Source of the DNA: Celoporthe dispersa
Taxonomy: Eukaryota > Ascomycota > Sordariomycetes > Diaporthales > Cryphonectriaceae
Direction: 5' to 3'
NCBI GenBank assembly: GCA_016584495.1
Contig: WAID01000003.1
Location: 2,604,001 to 2,668,000 of the forward strand
Length of the DNA stretch: 64,000 bases
Part shown: positions 1 to 11,400 of the stretch, piece after piece
Position numbering within the stretch: the stretch's first letter is position 1
Layout: each line of letters opens with the position of its first letter
Notes under the pieces: model-generated
What the model saw: only the letters and a program-made list of their open reading frames with translations
Databases searched by the model: none
What the model was told of the DNA's origin: nothing
Made by a program: the position numbers and the translations under genes

Positions 1-200
1 GTGCACGAGGGGCAGTGAGTTGGAGGAGGGCGGGGAGTTGGACGTACGCGGACTGTCTTGAGCACCGAGCCCAGACGCGGGAAGTCGGCTACGCCGGAGC
101 CGAGGGTGTCGACGGAGGACTCGAGGAGGGAGAGGGATGTCCGGAGAGAGGCGACGCAGTCGCTGTAGTTTGAGGACGCGGGCGAGTGCGAGTGAGACAT
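1..200 (-). CDS. SPC19: DASH complex subunit Spc19, 5' part only
   Basis: The ATG is at 200. The first exon (200-48, 51 codons) ends at a GTACGT donor at 47, and the rest of the gene lies off the left edge. The visible protein contains CVASLRTSLSLLESSV followed by GVADFPRLGSVLKTVR, which is the conserved N-terminal block of fungal Spc19. Spc19 is a subunit of the DASH/Dam1 ring, which couples kinetochores to spindle microtubules. The reading frame is clean. The identification rests on this one exon: the pattern of Leu/Ser heptads and the DFPRL motif are seen directly, and the family assignment is from memory of the family. A divergent HET gene starts 0.9 kb away. Confidence 0.8.
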   Translation of the reverse strand, partial: MSHSHSPASSNYSDCVASLRTSLSLLESSVDTLGSGVADFPRLGSVLKTVRVRPTPRPPPTHCPSC

Positions 201-1071
201 GATGGGTTGGAGAGACGGACAAAAGAAAGAGACACGAGGGGAGGGGGGGGAGGGAAGAGTGGCGGTTGGTTCTGCAGCGTTCGTGACTTGTGGAGTCTTG
301 TCCTTTCTCTGGACGGAAGAGTGGGAGTGTGGCTATCGCGTCGTGAAAGGGTCCTGGCGTTGTGGGGGGGGAAAGGCGCGGGCGTGGATGTCCAGCACAG
401 ATCCGTACCGTGAAGTAAACAAGCCCTATCGTCAGAGCCGCGACCTAGTTGGCTGCCCCCAGCAGCAGTGGACAGGGTTTAGGGATCCAGTGCCCTGAGC
501 TGCTGGAGTTAGTGCGGTCTGGGGAAGGTGGGAAGCTCCGGGATGGCAGCCGCAGCAGTGGAGACTCGCTATCATTCTCCCGACCTCGCTCTCGATTCTA
601 TGTCTGACCAGTCACTGCACGCGCCTCTCGATGAACAGAAACATCAGCCTGGCTCGAGGTTCTATGCATCCTTATCCTGAAGATGACAGTTGTCACACTC
701 ACACACGCGTGGCTCACGCCTCCGGATGTATGCTTACATTTCACCCGCAGGCTTCACGACACCAACCGCAGGGCCGTAAGCTGCATGCCCTAGCCTCCGC
801 CGCTCATTCGCCATGTGACGTATGCGCCCTCGGACGCCTATGTGTGGGTGGGATCCCCAGATGTCAGGCTGGGTACGCAGGCCTAACGAACATGAAAGGT
901 GCCTCTCCTCCGTTCTTCCAAGTATCGCACTATCTTTCGGCGTATCTAGCTACCTGATCATCATCATCATCACCGCCATCGCGCTCTTTGCACTTGCAAG
1001 GCGACGCAGACATAAGTCACAGGTCTACACTGTAAGCTGCCCCACGACGACAACGACCCGCACGACGCAGA
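201..1071. other. Intergenic, divergent promoter region
   Basis: This is the shared upstream region of SPC19 (leftward) and the HET gene (rightward). It contains a short ATC microsatellite at about 957-973. The open frames here are short, overlap on both strands and show no family resemblance. No RNA gene was seen. Confidence 0.6.
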
Positions 1072-3027
1072 ATGCCCAGGAGATCATGGCATACCAGACC
1101 ACGCAGAGCGTATCGAGTTCGCATGCCTCGAGGACTATGGTATGCGCCAATCACAAAAGCCAGCGACTATCCCTTCTGCCCATCCCTTCGATATCGATAT
1201 CAGCCAGTCCCCGATGGCGACCACATCCGCGTATTGGTCCTCGAGCCCGGCCAGGGCAACGACACACTCGTCTGCCGCCTCAAGACAATCCACCTCCGAG
1301 GTACGCAACCCGAGGTCGAGTACGAGGCCATCTCATATGTCTGGGGCTCGGATGCCAAAGACCAATTCATCCTGGTCAACGACAAACTATTGGCCATCAC
1401 ACGCAATCTGAGGGACGCCCTTGAGCAGGCGCGCCTGCCAGACGAGCCTCGGGTCCTATGGGCTGACTCGATCTGTATCGATCAGCATAACGCGAGAGAA
1501 AGGGGCCATCAAGTTGGTCTTATGGCGCGGATCTACTCCTCGTCCAGCTGTACCCTGATATGCATGGGCTCTAGCCCTGTATACCGAGCTGCTGCCGTCG
1601 AGTTCGCCGCATTGGTATCCGATGTCAATCAGATGATGACGGGGGTCTTTAACGATCCTAGCTTCTCCTGGAACCTGGACAGCTTTCCCTGGCCTCGGGC
1701 GGACGACCCAATCCTTCAAGACACAAGGTGGACGTCATATGACACCTTTCAGTATCTGCCCTGGTTCGACAGAGGGTGGGTCGTGCAAGAAGCTGCCTTG
1801 GGCACATGCGCGAGGCTGCTGTGGGCAGGAGTCCAGGTGGATTGGCTTCAGTTTATCAGGGTCAACCGGTGGCTCGGCACCCGCGGCAGGCCAGCTCATG
1901 TGCCGATTCTTTGGGGCAACGTTTCACACCTGCATACGCAAATCTTTGCGATCCGTCAGCCTCGTGAAGCCTTGACGATGGCCGCTAGTGTGCCTTCAAT
2001 CTTAAGTCCTGATGTCCTTAGAGCTATGCAATCCACCGCGCCTTTGAAATTTAGTGATCCGAGGGACCGGATATACGCCATGTTAGGGATGCCCTTTGCC
2101 GACAAAATAAGACACCGGATAGTCCCGAGTTACGAATGTTCCGAGGAGGACGTTTACCAGGAATTCGCTGTTGAATGCATAGCATCCACAGCAAGCCTGC
2201 GCCTGTTGATTTACGTGGAGCACAACAAGACAAGCCTATACGACGACCAGCTTAGCTCTTGGGTACCTCGCTGGGGCAGATACTACCAGGGTTCGGCCTT
2301 ACTCGAGCACCTCGAAGTGCATCATCGCCCAGCATGCGGCGGAGCTTGCATCCCAGCATTCCAGCTTCAAGAGCTCGGAAGGACAATCGAGTGTCAAGCA
2401 GTGGTGGTTGGTGGGGTCCGGTATGCCTCTGAGACCCTGGATCGCGATCTGACAACTTTCGACGATCTGTTACAAATCTATAGACATGCATCGCAATACT
2501 ATCACCAGCAATCGGGTACAGACTATCCATACGACACACCTCTGGGCCGGACAATTGTGTATTCTCTCAAGAACGGTTTGGCATTTGGTCATGAGGAGCA
2601 CTGGTCTAGTTTCTTAGACTCGGTAGCTGCTATCATCGAGGCTTCAGTCTCAGATAGCCCTGACCCATCCACGACGGGCGCCCTCCGAGCTGCAGGTCCT
2701 AGCTATGTGTTCATGCGCCACCTTTGCCAGATATTCCACCGCCGGCGGTTTGTGATCTCGGAGCAGGGGTTCTGTGGAACGGCACCATCAATCACCACCC
2801 CCGGTGACACCATTGCCTTCGTCGCTGGCTGCGAATTTCCCTTGGTCCTCCGCCCAGCGTCTGGTGCCTCGCTGCTGCCTGGGGATAACTGCCGCTATCA
2901 TGTGGTCGGACGATCACACATTCTGAGCCCGAAGGTCAACAAATTTGGGATACTCGTTCAATTTAACATGGGCTGTGGTAATTGGCAAAAACTCAGCGAT
3001 TCCACGAAGACCATTCATCTATGCTGA
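1072..3027 (+). CDS. HET-domain (heterokaryon incompatibility) protein
   Basis: This is an intronless frame of 651 codons. HET-domain proteins act in fungal non-self recognition and allorecognition cell death. The domain spans roughly residues 83-240. It opens with YEAISYVWGS (83-93), continues with VLWADSICIDQHNARERGHQ (128-147) and LMARIYSSS, and is followed by FDRGWVVQEAAL. A second conserved block, DRIYAMLGM, sits near residue 330, as in the common 6/6B class. No NACHT, WD or TPR region follows; the C-terminal 300 residues are unrecognised. The start is uncertain: ATG codons at 1072 and 1126 are both in frame, and the N-terminal 20 residues look unlike the rest, so 1126 may be the true start. 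It lies alone between SPC19 and a dehydrogenase. Confidence 0.88.
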   Translation: MPRRSWHTRPRRAYRVRMPRGLWYAPITKASDYPFCPSLRYRYQPVPDGDHIRVLVLEPGQGNDTLVCRLKTIHLRGTQPEVEYEAISYVWGSDAKDQFILVNDKLLAITRNLRDALEQARLPDEPRVLWADSICIDQHNARERGHQVGLMARIYSSSSCTLICMGSSPVYRAAAVEFAALVSDVNQMMTGVFNDPSFSWNLDSFPWPRADDPILQDTRWTSYDTFQYLPWFDRGWVVQEAALGTCARLLWAGVQVDWLQFIRVNRWLGTRGRPAHVPILWGNVSHLHTQIFAIRQPREALTMAASVPSILSPDVLRAMQSTAPLKFSDPRDRIYAMLGMPFADKIRHRIVPSYECSEEDVYQEFAVECIASTASLRLLIYVEHNKTSLYDDQLSSWVPRWGRYYQGSALLEHLEVHHRPACGGACIPAFQLQELGRTIECQAVVVGGVRYASETLDRDLTTFDDLLQIYRHASQYYHQQSGTDYPYDTPLGRTIVYSLKNGLAFGHEEHWSSFLDSVAAIIEASVSDSPDPSTTGALRAAGPSYVFMRHLCQIFHRRRFVISEQGFCGTAPSITTPGDTIAFVAGCEFPLVLRPASGASLLPGDNCRYHVVGRSHILSPKVNKFGILVQFNMGCGNWQKLSDSTKTIHLC

Positions 3028-4027
3028 TAAGGGGAATTGGACCACACTTCCTGGGAGACCTTAGCAGCTCATAGGTTGTTCTTCCCTTGCACACAAGAGA
3101 CAGGCACAGGATCGTGAAGGAGCCTTGCTCAGTGTCAAGCCAGCCCTGACAGAGCCAAGACCCAGGTCTCAGATAGTGCCAGACTATAAATATAAATATT
3201 CATACTATCAAGAACGATCGATTATAGTTCAGAGCGGGGGCCTTGGGATGTCTATGACTCTCATGGCTCGTGTGTAAAGGATATCTGCTTCATCCTCAGA
3301 TACATGAATGCCTGTCAATGCATGAAGTTGCCAAAGATTGATGTTGATCATTGTAGAGACTTGTAGTTGTTCTTGGTGAACTCGATAACCTGTATGACAA
3401 TGTGGTGTGGTGCCTGCTGCTGAGAAGCTGGGTTATCGCCTGTTGTGCTAGGCCACAGAGCAGGAATCCCCCAACCCAGGTCTTGCCCAGCAACCAAAAC
3501 TAGTGTATTCTTCGTAATAACTACTTACAAATGAATTACCTCGATCTAAGAAAGGTTGTGGGCAACTGCTATTTTACAGGGTATTGGTCTTTCATAGCCA
3601 AATAGCATCAGAGAGGGGCTTTCTTAGACTGTAAGTTATTGTGGTCGGGATTGGCATTGGCCTCTGAGAGCTAGGTCTGGTTTCAAGGCTGTGCGAGTCC
3701 TCAGGCTTAGACTCCAAGCCACACCCTCCTATACCAGTTGAAATGTAGAATAAAAGTTGCATTTTTCTTCGATGTATACTTCTGTGTCACCTGGTCAGGT
3801 TTATACACCTTTCACTTGGTGTCTGCCCAGGTTCTATGGCCTATGATTCGTTGTCCTCTATATTGGCACACTTAAATTTATCAAGAGCCTCGGCCAGCCC
3901 TCAACGTCAGTCGTCACAAATTTTAAAGCAATTACACAATTTCACGAGCCTACATCCGATCTGTTTAGATGAAATGGGCTTGTACAGTGTCCGTTACCTG
4001 CCCATGACATTGAATTGTACCGTCCAC
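3028..4027. other. Intergenic, convergent 3' ends
   Basis: This lies between the 3' ends of the HET gene and the dehydrogenase. It is AT-richer than the flanking coding DNA. Only short, unrelated open frames occur, and I see no gene, repeat or RNA. Confidence 0.55.
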
Positions 4028-4980
4028 CTACCAAGGATAACGCCCATCCGCAGAAAGAAACCCACCATGCTCATCATCCCGCTCGCCGTTGAGAATCCTG
4101 ACCATCGGCGCAGCACCCTCGCTCGTGGGCCGCGCCCCGCTCTCCGCATTGTTATGCGGCCCCAGCCCCGACACCGTAAAAGCCAGGCGTATAGGCAAAC
4201 ACCCTGAACCCCTCGGCGCCGTAGACGACCGACTGCGCCGCCGTGATCAGGTTCAGCGAGGCCTTGCTCGCGCAGTACGGGATGCCCCACATCCCCAGCT
4301 TATTTGTGCCCGTCGTCGGGTCCAAGCGCTTCCCGATCGACCCGCCGCCGGAAGACACGTTAATGATGCGCGGTGTGCGGGTGGACGCTTTGAGAATGGC
4401 GATACAGGCTTCCACGAGGAGGAAGGGCCCTGTGGCGTTGGTCTGGAAGGCCTGGGAAAACTGCTCGGCCGTGGAGCCTTCTGGCCAGCCTACTGCGGCG
4501 TTGTTCACCAGCGCATCGAGCCTGAACGGTTGATGAGTATCATTTGGTCAGGGAGTTGTCTCCTATCCGTTTCGGCGACGACCTGTGCATACTTACCGGC
4601 CATGTTTCTGTGTCACAGCCTGCGCTGCAGCCTCGATGGAGTGCGGATCGGCGATGTCGAGCTGCAAGAGCTCTACGGTGCCGGGTAGGTCCCGAGACTG
4701 AAGATCCCTTACGGCAGCCTCACCTTTCTCGACGGAACGGCTGCCGAGGAGGACGTGCATGGACGGGTCGGAGAGTAGCTGTGAAGCAAGCTCGAAGCCG
4801 ATGCCTGAGTTGGCTGTTCAATTGTCAATTAGTGATGATGTCTAGAACTGCGTGAGAGAGAGAGTGTGTGTGTGTGAGAGAGAGAGAGTGAGAGAGAGAA
4901 AGAGAGGAATTGAAATTTAGGAAGTAAATATTAAAGAACTCACCACCCGTGATCAGTACGATAGTTTTGGCAGAGGCCAT
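4028..4980 (-). CDS. Short-chain dehydrogenase/reductase, 3' end frameshifted
   Basis: The exons read 4980-4944, 4813-4597 and 4521-4028. Exon 1 ends in VLITGG and joins to ANSGIGFELA, giving the cofactor-binding TGANSGIG motif. LDALVNNAAV, INVSSGGGS and the catalytic YCASKAS (Tyr-x3-Lys) follow, so this is a classical SDR oxidoreductase with NAD(P) as cofactor and unknown substrate. After VFAYTPGF the frame breaks at a four-base A run (4178-4181 on the plus strand). As written, translation stops at 4152. Ignoring one base gives the family-typical end, which includes EGAAPMVRIL and DDEHGGFL and stops at 4028, for 248 residues in all. Without the correction about 42 C-terminal residues are lost. 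Intron 1 carries a GA/GT microsatellite. The gene is divergent from the phosphopantetheinyl transferase. Confidence 0.82.
4856..4907. repeat. GA/GT microsatellite in SDR intron 1
   Basis: This is an imperfect run of AG and TG dinucleotides inside the first intron of the dehydrogenase. It probably varies in length between strains and has no coding effect. Confidence 0.8.
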
Positions 4981-6099
4981 TGTTATTTTGGAGTGTGAAT
5001 TGCGCTGTCTACCCAGGTGATTTATTTGGAAGAGCACTCACTGCGAGGTAAATCAGGCCAAGGCCGTCCAGACAGGATAGAGGAGACTGGATATGGCTCT
5101 TATAGTCATTTTCTCGAGGTCATTCAGTGTGCAGACTTAAGATCAATGTTGTCACTGCAGTGTGTTGCGTAGAGAGCCAAACATTGCGGTGATAGCGTTA
5201 AGCCCGCAGCAGCATCACATACAGTATGAGCAGGGGTTCAGCGACAGGCGGAGTTGACTATGTCAGACTGTCCGAATCGACCCGTCTAGCATTAGCACGG
5301 GTCTATTTGATGGAAATGATGCACGTACTATATAGTGCTACTATACAGAATCACCTTACACGCTGAACTACAGTTACCCTGCTGGGGTGTTTCTACAGCA
5401 CCGATGATGAATTGCTATCTCCGCTCTGGCGAGGCGACGCACAGTCTGTCGAGGCCACGAGAGGCAGATTTGGTACTATGCAATCATAACATACATTGAT
5501 CTATCGACCTTGGTCAATATCTTGAATTTTCTCAACCATGATCCCGCGCCGTGCCTCGACATCTAATATGCGCTCGGGCATCTGGCTCTATTCCTGAGAA
5601 GAGATCGTTTCCACCTCACACAAGGGAGTGCGTGCATCGCCAAAGAGGGTAAAAAAAGAAAAAGGTCAAAGAACAAATTGGTTAGATGAGAGGAGGTTCT
5701 TCTGACCCCGATGGTATGGTCGATACTAATATGTGTAGGTAATACCGCGAAGTTCGTGGTGGGTAGGTAAGTACTTACTTAGTACTTACTTAAGTAAGTA
5801 GGGACGAAGAGGCAGAGGAGGTGAAGTTCGGGACTGCAGGTGACGGACAACTCCACCTCCGCCCCTGCCACCCCTGCTTACATACTCAACTCGCAGCTTT
5901 CTTCAGCCTCGACCTCTTCGGGGCCCGTAATACATAATCCTCCGAACGTGAGTGAATATGTCTTGTCAAATGGCGAGCTCAGCTCGTGTGTTCACGTACG
6001 AAATGAGCTGATTCGTTGTTATAGCTGCTGCTTGTTCACGATATACAGTACATCTCTGCACCCCACATAACGACAACCATACCCAAGGCGGTGCTCGCC
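4981..6099. other. Divergent promoter between SDR and PPTase
   Basis: This is about 1.1 kb, AT-rich in its middle (TATATAGTG and similar around 5330). It holds the TAAGTA palindrome cluster at 5767-5800. An open frame at 5840-6070 has no family features and is not called. It serves as the upstream region for both flanking genes. Confidence 0.55.
5767..5800. repeat. Two adjacent perfect palindromes of TAAGTA/TACTTA type
   Basis: GTAAGTACTTAC (5767-5778) is a perfect 12-base palindrome. Four bases later TACTTACTTAAGTAAGTA (5783-5800) is a perfect 18-base palindrome. They lie 300 bases upstream of the phosphopantetheinyl transferase ATG. The role is unknown; candidates are a dimeric regulator site or a cruciform-prone element. 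Confidence 0.8.
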
Positions 6100-7161
6100 A
6101 TGGCGGATTCTCCGGCCCCGGGCACGCAGCCCGTGATCGTGCAATGGCTCGTCGACACGCGTAGGCTATGGCCCAAGGCCGAGAAGACGGCGCAGCTCGA
6201 GACTGAGGTAGAACCCAACCCGAGACAGCCATCCTCACAGCACACACCGCCACCGTCGCTGACACCCCAAAACCTATAGGCAGCAAGAGCCCTGGCCGTC
6301 CTCAGTCCCGAGGAGCGCAGGTCGGTGCTCAAGTACCTCTTTGTGCGCGACGCCAAGATGTCCCTAGCCTCGCACCTGCTCAAGCACTACGCCATCTCGC
6401 GCCTCGTGGGCATCCCGTGGTCCGAGACCAAGATCACCCGCAACGCAAAGACGAAGCCCGTCTACGTGGACCCGGCCACCGGCAGGTCGCCGCTTGACTT
6501 CAACGTGAGCCACCAGGCCGGTCTTGTGGCCCTCATCGCCGGCTACGGGTTCGGCGAGGAGGAACCGACGGATCTCGCCGCGGCCGCCGTCGACGTGGGC
6601 TGCGACGTCGTCTGCGTCAACGAGCGGGAGGACCGGGACCACGGCGTCATCTTGCGCGAGGGCTGGCGCTCGTTCGTGGACATACACGCCGAGGTCTTCG
6701 CGCCGGGAGAGGTCTCGTACCTCCAGCAGGCGGTCGTGCCGGCCAATTTCCAGCAGGACGGGATGGGCACGGGGCCGAGGGCCCTCAACGGCTTCCGGCT
6801 GCGGTGCTTCTACACTCTGTGGTGCCTGCGCGAGGCGTACGTCAAGATGACGGGGGATGCGCTGCTGGCGCCGTGGCTGCGGGCGCTCGAGTTCAGGAAC
6901 TTCATGCCGCCGAAGCCGGCGCCGGGGATGGGCGAGGAGAGAGGGGACGGGGAGGACGTCGTGGAGGAGTTCGACATTGTGTTTGAGGGCAAGAGGGTGG
7001 AGGATGCGAATGTCTGTCTGAGGAGCGTCGGCCCGGACTACATGACCTGCTCGGCGATCCGCACGCCGCAGAACAAGGAGGTCGGGCTGGGGCTCAGGCT
7101 GGGGCCATACGAGGTGGTGGAGATTGAGCAGATTCTGGACCACGCCGAGGCCAACAAGTGA
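6100..7161 (+). CDS. 4'-phosphopantetheinyl transferase, Sfp/NpgA type
   Basis: The exons are 6100-6207 and 6280-7161 (phase 0), giving 329 residues. The enzyme transfers the phosphopantetheine arm of CoA to the active serine of carrier proteins of PKS, NRPS and alpha-aminoadipate reductase. FNVSHQAGLVAL, DVGCDVVCV (the Mg-binding Asp region) and LWCLREAYVKMTGDAL appear in the family order. The last matches the W-x-x-K/R-E-A-x-x-K motif, with Arg where bacterial Sfp often has Lys, as I recall for fungal NpgA. I chose the ATG at 6100 because it gives a short exon with the conserved start of these proteins (QWLVDTR). It is the only such gene in the window and could activate the PKS-NRPS at the right end, although filamentous fungi usually use one Sfp-type enzyme for all secondary metabolism and lysine synthesis. 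Confidence 0.92.
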
Positions 7162-8468
7162 GGCAGAGCGGACAGGCAGAGGTCTTTCTTTTTTAGTCCT
7201 GCCATGTTGGTGACCAACGGGGGGTAAGCCGCAGGATGAGGCCATATCCAGACGCCAGCCAGCAAGCAGAGCGAGGTCCACACGGGTGAGACGCCGTCGT
7301 GCTGACCGACTCCCATCACCTCGGATCTGAAAATAAAGCAGAGCGGGATCACCGATCCTGCCTGATTCTCTAGGGTCTATAATTTTACACATGTGTCTGC
7401 CAAGTCTGTTGCGATCAAAGAGTTATTGTGACCATAGTATCCCGTAGCAGACACCTCGAGATAGGGACAATCAACCCCCCTGCTGCAGCAGATTTCATAG
7501 TGGCCCCAATCAGGGTGGCACCTGGTCATAGGGTAGTAGGAGCCAAATTTAGTGCGGGAGAACAACGTCATCTTCTGAGCTTGGTGAGATTGACATGGGG
7601 GGCCATGCCACTAGCGGGTGCCTGGGCCTTGACACTGGCCCCTACAACCCCTACTAGAAACTGGCCCATGCAGTGATGCATCAAGCTCTCTGTCTCTGTT
7701 GATCCTCCTCCCAAAACAACCTAGATCACACACGTTTCTGTCCAAGGCCCTATGTAATTTTGATATCTACTACTATAGCAGATAGTTTCTTTACACCCTC
7801 CCTCTGAACCCCTCCTTTCTTCGTCTTCTTCGTCTTCTTCTTCTCCTCCCCTCCTGTTCAGTACAGTACAGTACAACGTCTATCTTGTCAGTCCATCGAT
7901 GGCATCCATTCCTTTTGTACAGTGATATAGAGAGCGAGAGCGAGACAGAGACTTGTGTCTTGGATAACACCATTACCCTGTCACCACTTTTACCACTGAT
8001 ACCAGCCACGATCATACCCCACCCGACTGCCAAGCTCGACTTTCACGTGCAGACTGAGGCCACCTTTACCTGCCACCACCCGTCTCGACCAACACACTGT
8101 CAGCCTTGCATGGTGTAACCACCCAAGAAAGAGAGAGAGAGAGAGAGAACATTGGATATCTCTGTGTGTGGTAGAGTGAAGATTGCCTGCCATGTCTGAA
8201 GCTGGTGAGAGGTGAGCAAGCAACAACCAGCCACAACAGGTTACAGTCCTGCTGCAGCTCCCCCCCCCCCCCAGCTGAGACAATGTCTCTTGCTAACCGC
8301 TGTGGGCCCCTCTCTGTGTAGCTCTCACAAGCGCTCCAGGTCGGCAGCTGCCTTGTCCCTCCTGCGAAGAGCCAGGGACTCGAGTGCCGACGCAGCCTCA
8401 CCCTCGAGCCCTGTCGGTGCCTCTCCCTCGGCAGAGCTGCCTCTCCCCCCGCCGCCGCCACCGTCTCC
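7162..8468. other. Intergenic and probable 5' leader of the OSBP gene
   Basis: This region contains a CTT-rich stretch (about 7812-7850), an AG repeat (about 8129-8150) and a run of 13 C (8260-8272). The pyrimidine-rich character over the last 650 bases fits a long transcribed leader of the downstream oxysterol-binding protein gene. No convincing coding frame was seen. Confidence 0.5.
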
Positions 8469-11400
8469 ATGTCCGGCCAGCAGGCCAACAGGAGCCAGAG
8501 CTCCCGGCTCTCCACCGTCGCCTCGAACAGCGGCAGGACCCCCTCGATCCAACCCCCCGCCCCCTCCGTCCCGAGGGCCTCCGCGAGCCTCTACGACAAG
8601 GGCAACTCCCTCGAGCAGTCTGTGCGCAAGTTCCGCATCGTCGAGGCCCTGCGCAACGGAGACACCGCCTCCATCTCCAAGGCCATCCGCGACACCTCCG
8701 ACAGCGGGCCCCGCGCCAGCACCTCCTCCGTGAGCACCCTCTCCGGCGGCGCCCTCGACGACACCACCGTGCTGCACCTTGCCGTTCAGTGCGCCGAGTT
8801 CCCCGTCGTCGAGTATGCCGTGTCTGACGGTGCGGGCTACATCGACATCAACGCCCGCGACAAGGACGGGAACACCCCTCTGCACATCGCTGCCGTGCAG
8901 GGCCGCACCCAGGTCGTGAAGCTGCTGCTGGAGCAGGACGACATCAACGACGCCATCGCGAACAACCAGGGCCGGCTGCCCCTCGACCTCGCCCGCAATG
9001 CCGACATCTTCCAGTCGCTGCAGCTGTCGCGCTCGCTCTTCGCCGAGGGCAAGATCAGGCAGGTGCAGGAGCTGATCAGCAGGCAGGACTACAAGACCCT
9101 GGAGCAGGTGCTGGAGGAGACGCGCCTTAAGACGGTGCTGGACATCAACAGCACCGAGTTCGTCCTCGACCCGGTGACGGTCCAGGCTGGAGGCACGCTG
9201 CTGCACGAGGCGGCAAGGCGGAAGAACACCATGCTGATCCAGCTGTTGCTGCTGCACGGGGCAGACCCGTTCAGGCGCGACCGCAAGGGCAAGCTGCCGC
9301 AGGATGTCACCAAGGACGACGTGACCCGCGCCATGCTGAAGAAGTCGCCTGCCGCGGTGGCTGCGCAGCGCGGGATCCAGGAGAAGGCTGTCCTCGGGAC
9401 CGCATCGCAGGCTGCCGCCGCCGCTCCCGGCGACCCGCTGCTGGGCAAGGAGGCGAGGGAGATGAAGGGCTACCTGAAGAAGTGGACAAACTACCGCAAG
9501 GGGTACCAGCTGAGGTGGTTCGTCCTCGAGGACGGCGTGCTCAGCTACTACAAGCACCAGGACGACTCGGGGTCCGCCTGCCGCGGTGCCATCAACATGC
9601 GCATCGCGAAGCTCAACATGTCCCCGGACGAGAAGACCAAGTTCGAGATCATCGGCAAGTCCTCGGTCAAGTACACGCTCAAGGCAAACCACGAGGTCGA
9701 GGCCAAGCGTTGGTTCTGGGCCCTGAACAACGCGATCCAGTGGACCAAGGACCAGGCCAAGGAGGAAGAGCGCCAGCGTGCCGCCAGCGCCGAGATGCTG
9801 AGCAAGGCCAAGGAGCAGCAGGCCCACGCCGGCGCAGGCGGCGAGGCACACAGCGAGAGCAACAGCTTCCTCGAGCCGGTCCCCCGGGGCAGCACCCAGC
9901 TCAGCCGCCTGGCCTCCAACAACAACAAGTCCCAGGGCAAGATGACGAGCACGGGAGGGAGCTTTGTCGAGGACGACGAGTATGCCGAGACGGAAAACGA
10001 GACCAGGGCGGGCATGTCCGTCATGCAAGAGGACCACGACGACGACGACGACTACGGCGAGGCGTCGAGCGGCAGGGACCAGCCCAGCGCCGGCAAGGAC
10101 GCCTTCAACATCACTGCGCAGTCCCTGAAGGTGCAGCTGGATACGATGGCCCAGGTCAACGCTGCACTGGTCGCGGAGGCGAGCCAGAACCCGGGCGTGA
10201 AGCTGTCGGATCCCAAGACGGCCGGCGCCCTGGCCACGTACGACGCCGCCATCCGCTCCATGATCGGGCTCATCGGCGACCTAATGAGGATCTCTCGTGA
10301 TAGGGATGCCTTCTGGCAGTACCGTCTCGACCGGGAGACGGACATGAGGAGGATGTGGGAGGAGAGCATGGCCCACGTCGCCAAGGAACAGGAGGTCTTG
10401 CAGGCACGCATCGGCGAGTCCGAGGAGAAGCGCAAGCAGACGAAGCGCATGCTCAAGGAGGTTGTCAGCAGCACCAACATGACCGACAGCCCTAACCTGT
10501 CCGAGGTGCCAGAGGAGGGCGAGCCCTCGGCCGCAAACACACCTGCCTTGTCCCAGAAGTCTCCGGCTAGGTTCTTCACTCGCCGCGAGACCGTGCTGAC
10601 GGAGCTTGCGAACCTGTCGGAGGACGACTCGGATGTGGACGAGGAGTTCTTCGACGCCGTTGACTCTGGAGAGATCGAGGCCGAGCCCTTGCCTCCCGTC
10701 ACTGCAACGACGACAGCAGTCACGATCGATGACAAGAAAGAGCCGGCGGCTGATTCCGGCATCATCGATATCAGCAGCTCGTTCCGCGGATACGAAAATG
10801 GTATCCGCTCGAGGCTGAAGATCGATGCCGACAACAGGCCGAAGATCTCGCTCTGGGTAAGCCTCGCTTCTCCCTCAAAGAGACCTCTATGCGCCGCGAA
10901 GCTAACATACATCTTCCCAGGGTATTCTGAAATCCATGATCGGCAAGGACATGACCAAGATGACCCTGCCTGTCACCTTCAACGAGCCCACCTCCTTGCT
11001 CTACCGCTGCGGCGAAGACATGGAGTATGCTGACCTCTTGGACCTTGCTGCCGACCGGTCCGACTCGATCGAGCGTCTCCTCTACATCGCTGCCTTTGCT
11101 GCAAGCGAGTACGCCTCCACCATCGGCCGTGTTGCCAAACCATTTAATCCACTCCTCGGAGAGACGTTCGAATACGTCCGACCCGACAAGAACTACCGCT
11201 TCTTCATCGAGCAGGTTAGCCACCACCCACCTGTCGGCGCTGCCTGGGCTGAGGCGCCGAGGTGGACATACTACGGCGAGTCACATGTCAAGTCCAAGTT
11301 CTACGGCCGCTCGTTCGACATCAACCCGCTCGGCACATGGTTCTTGAAGCTGCGGCCGACATGCGGCGGCAAGGAGGACTTCTTCACGTGGAAGAAGGTG

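Noticed and set aside
6364..7392. A 342-codon minus-strand frame over the phosphopantetheinyl transferase
   Set aside because: It is an antisense shadow rich in Arg, Leu, Asp and His; the plus strand carries the family motifs.
8325..10037. A 570-codon open frame on the minus strand over the oxysterol-binding protein gene
   Set aside because: It is exactly antisense to a well-supported CDS, is Leu/Gly/Val/Arg-rich as GC-rich shadows are, and shows no family motif.
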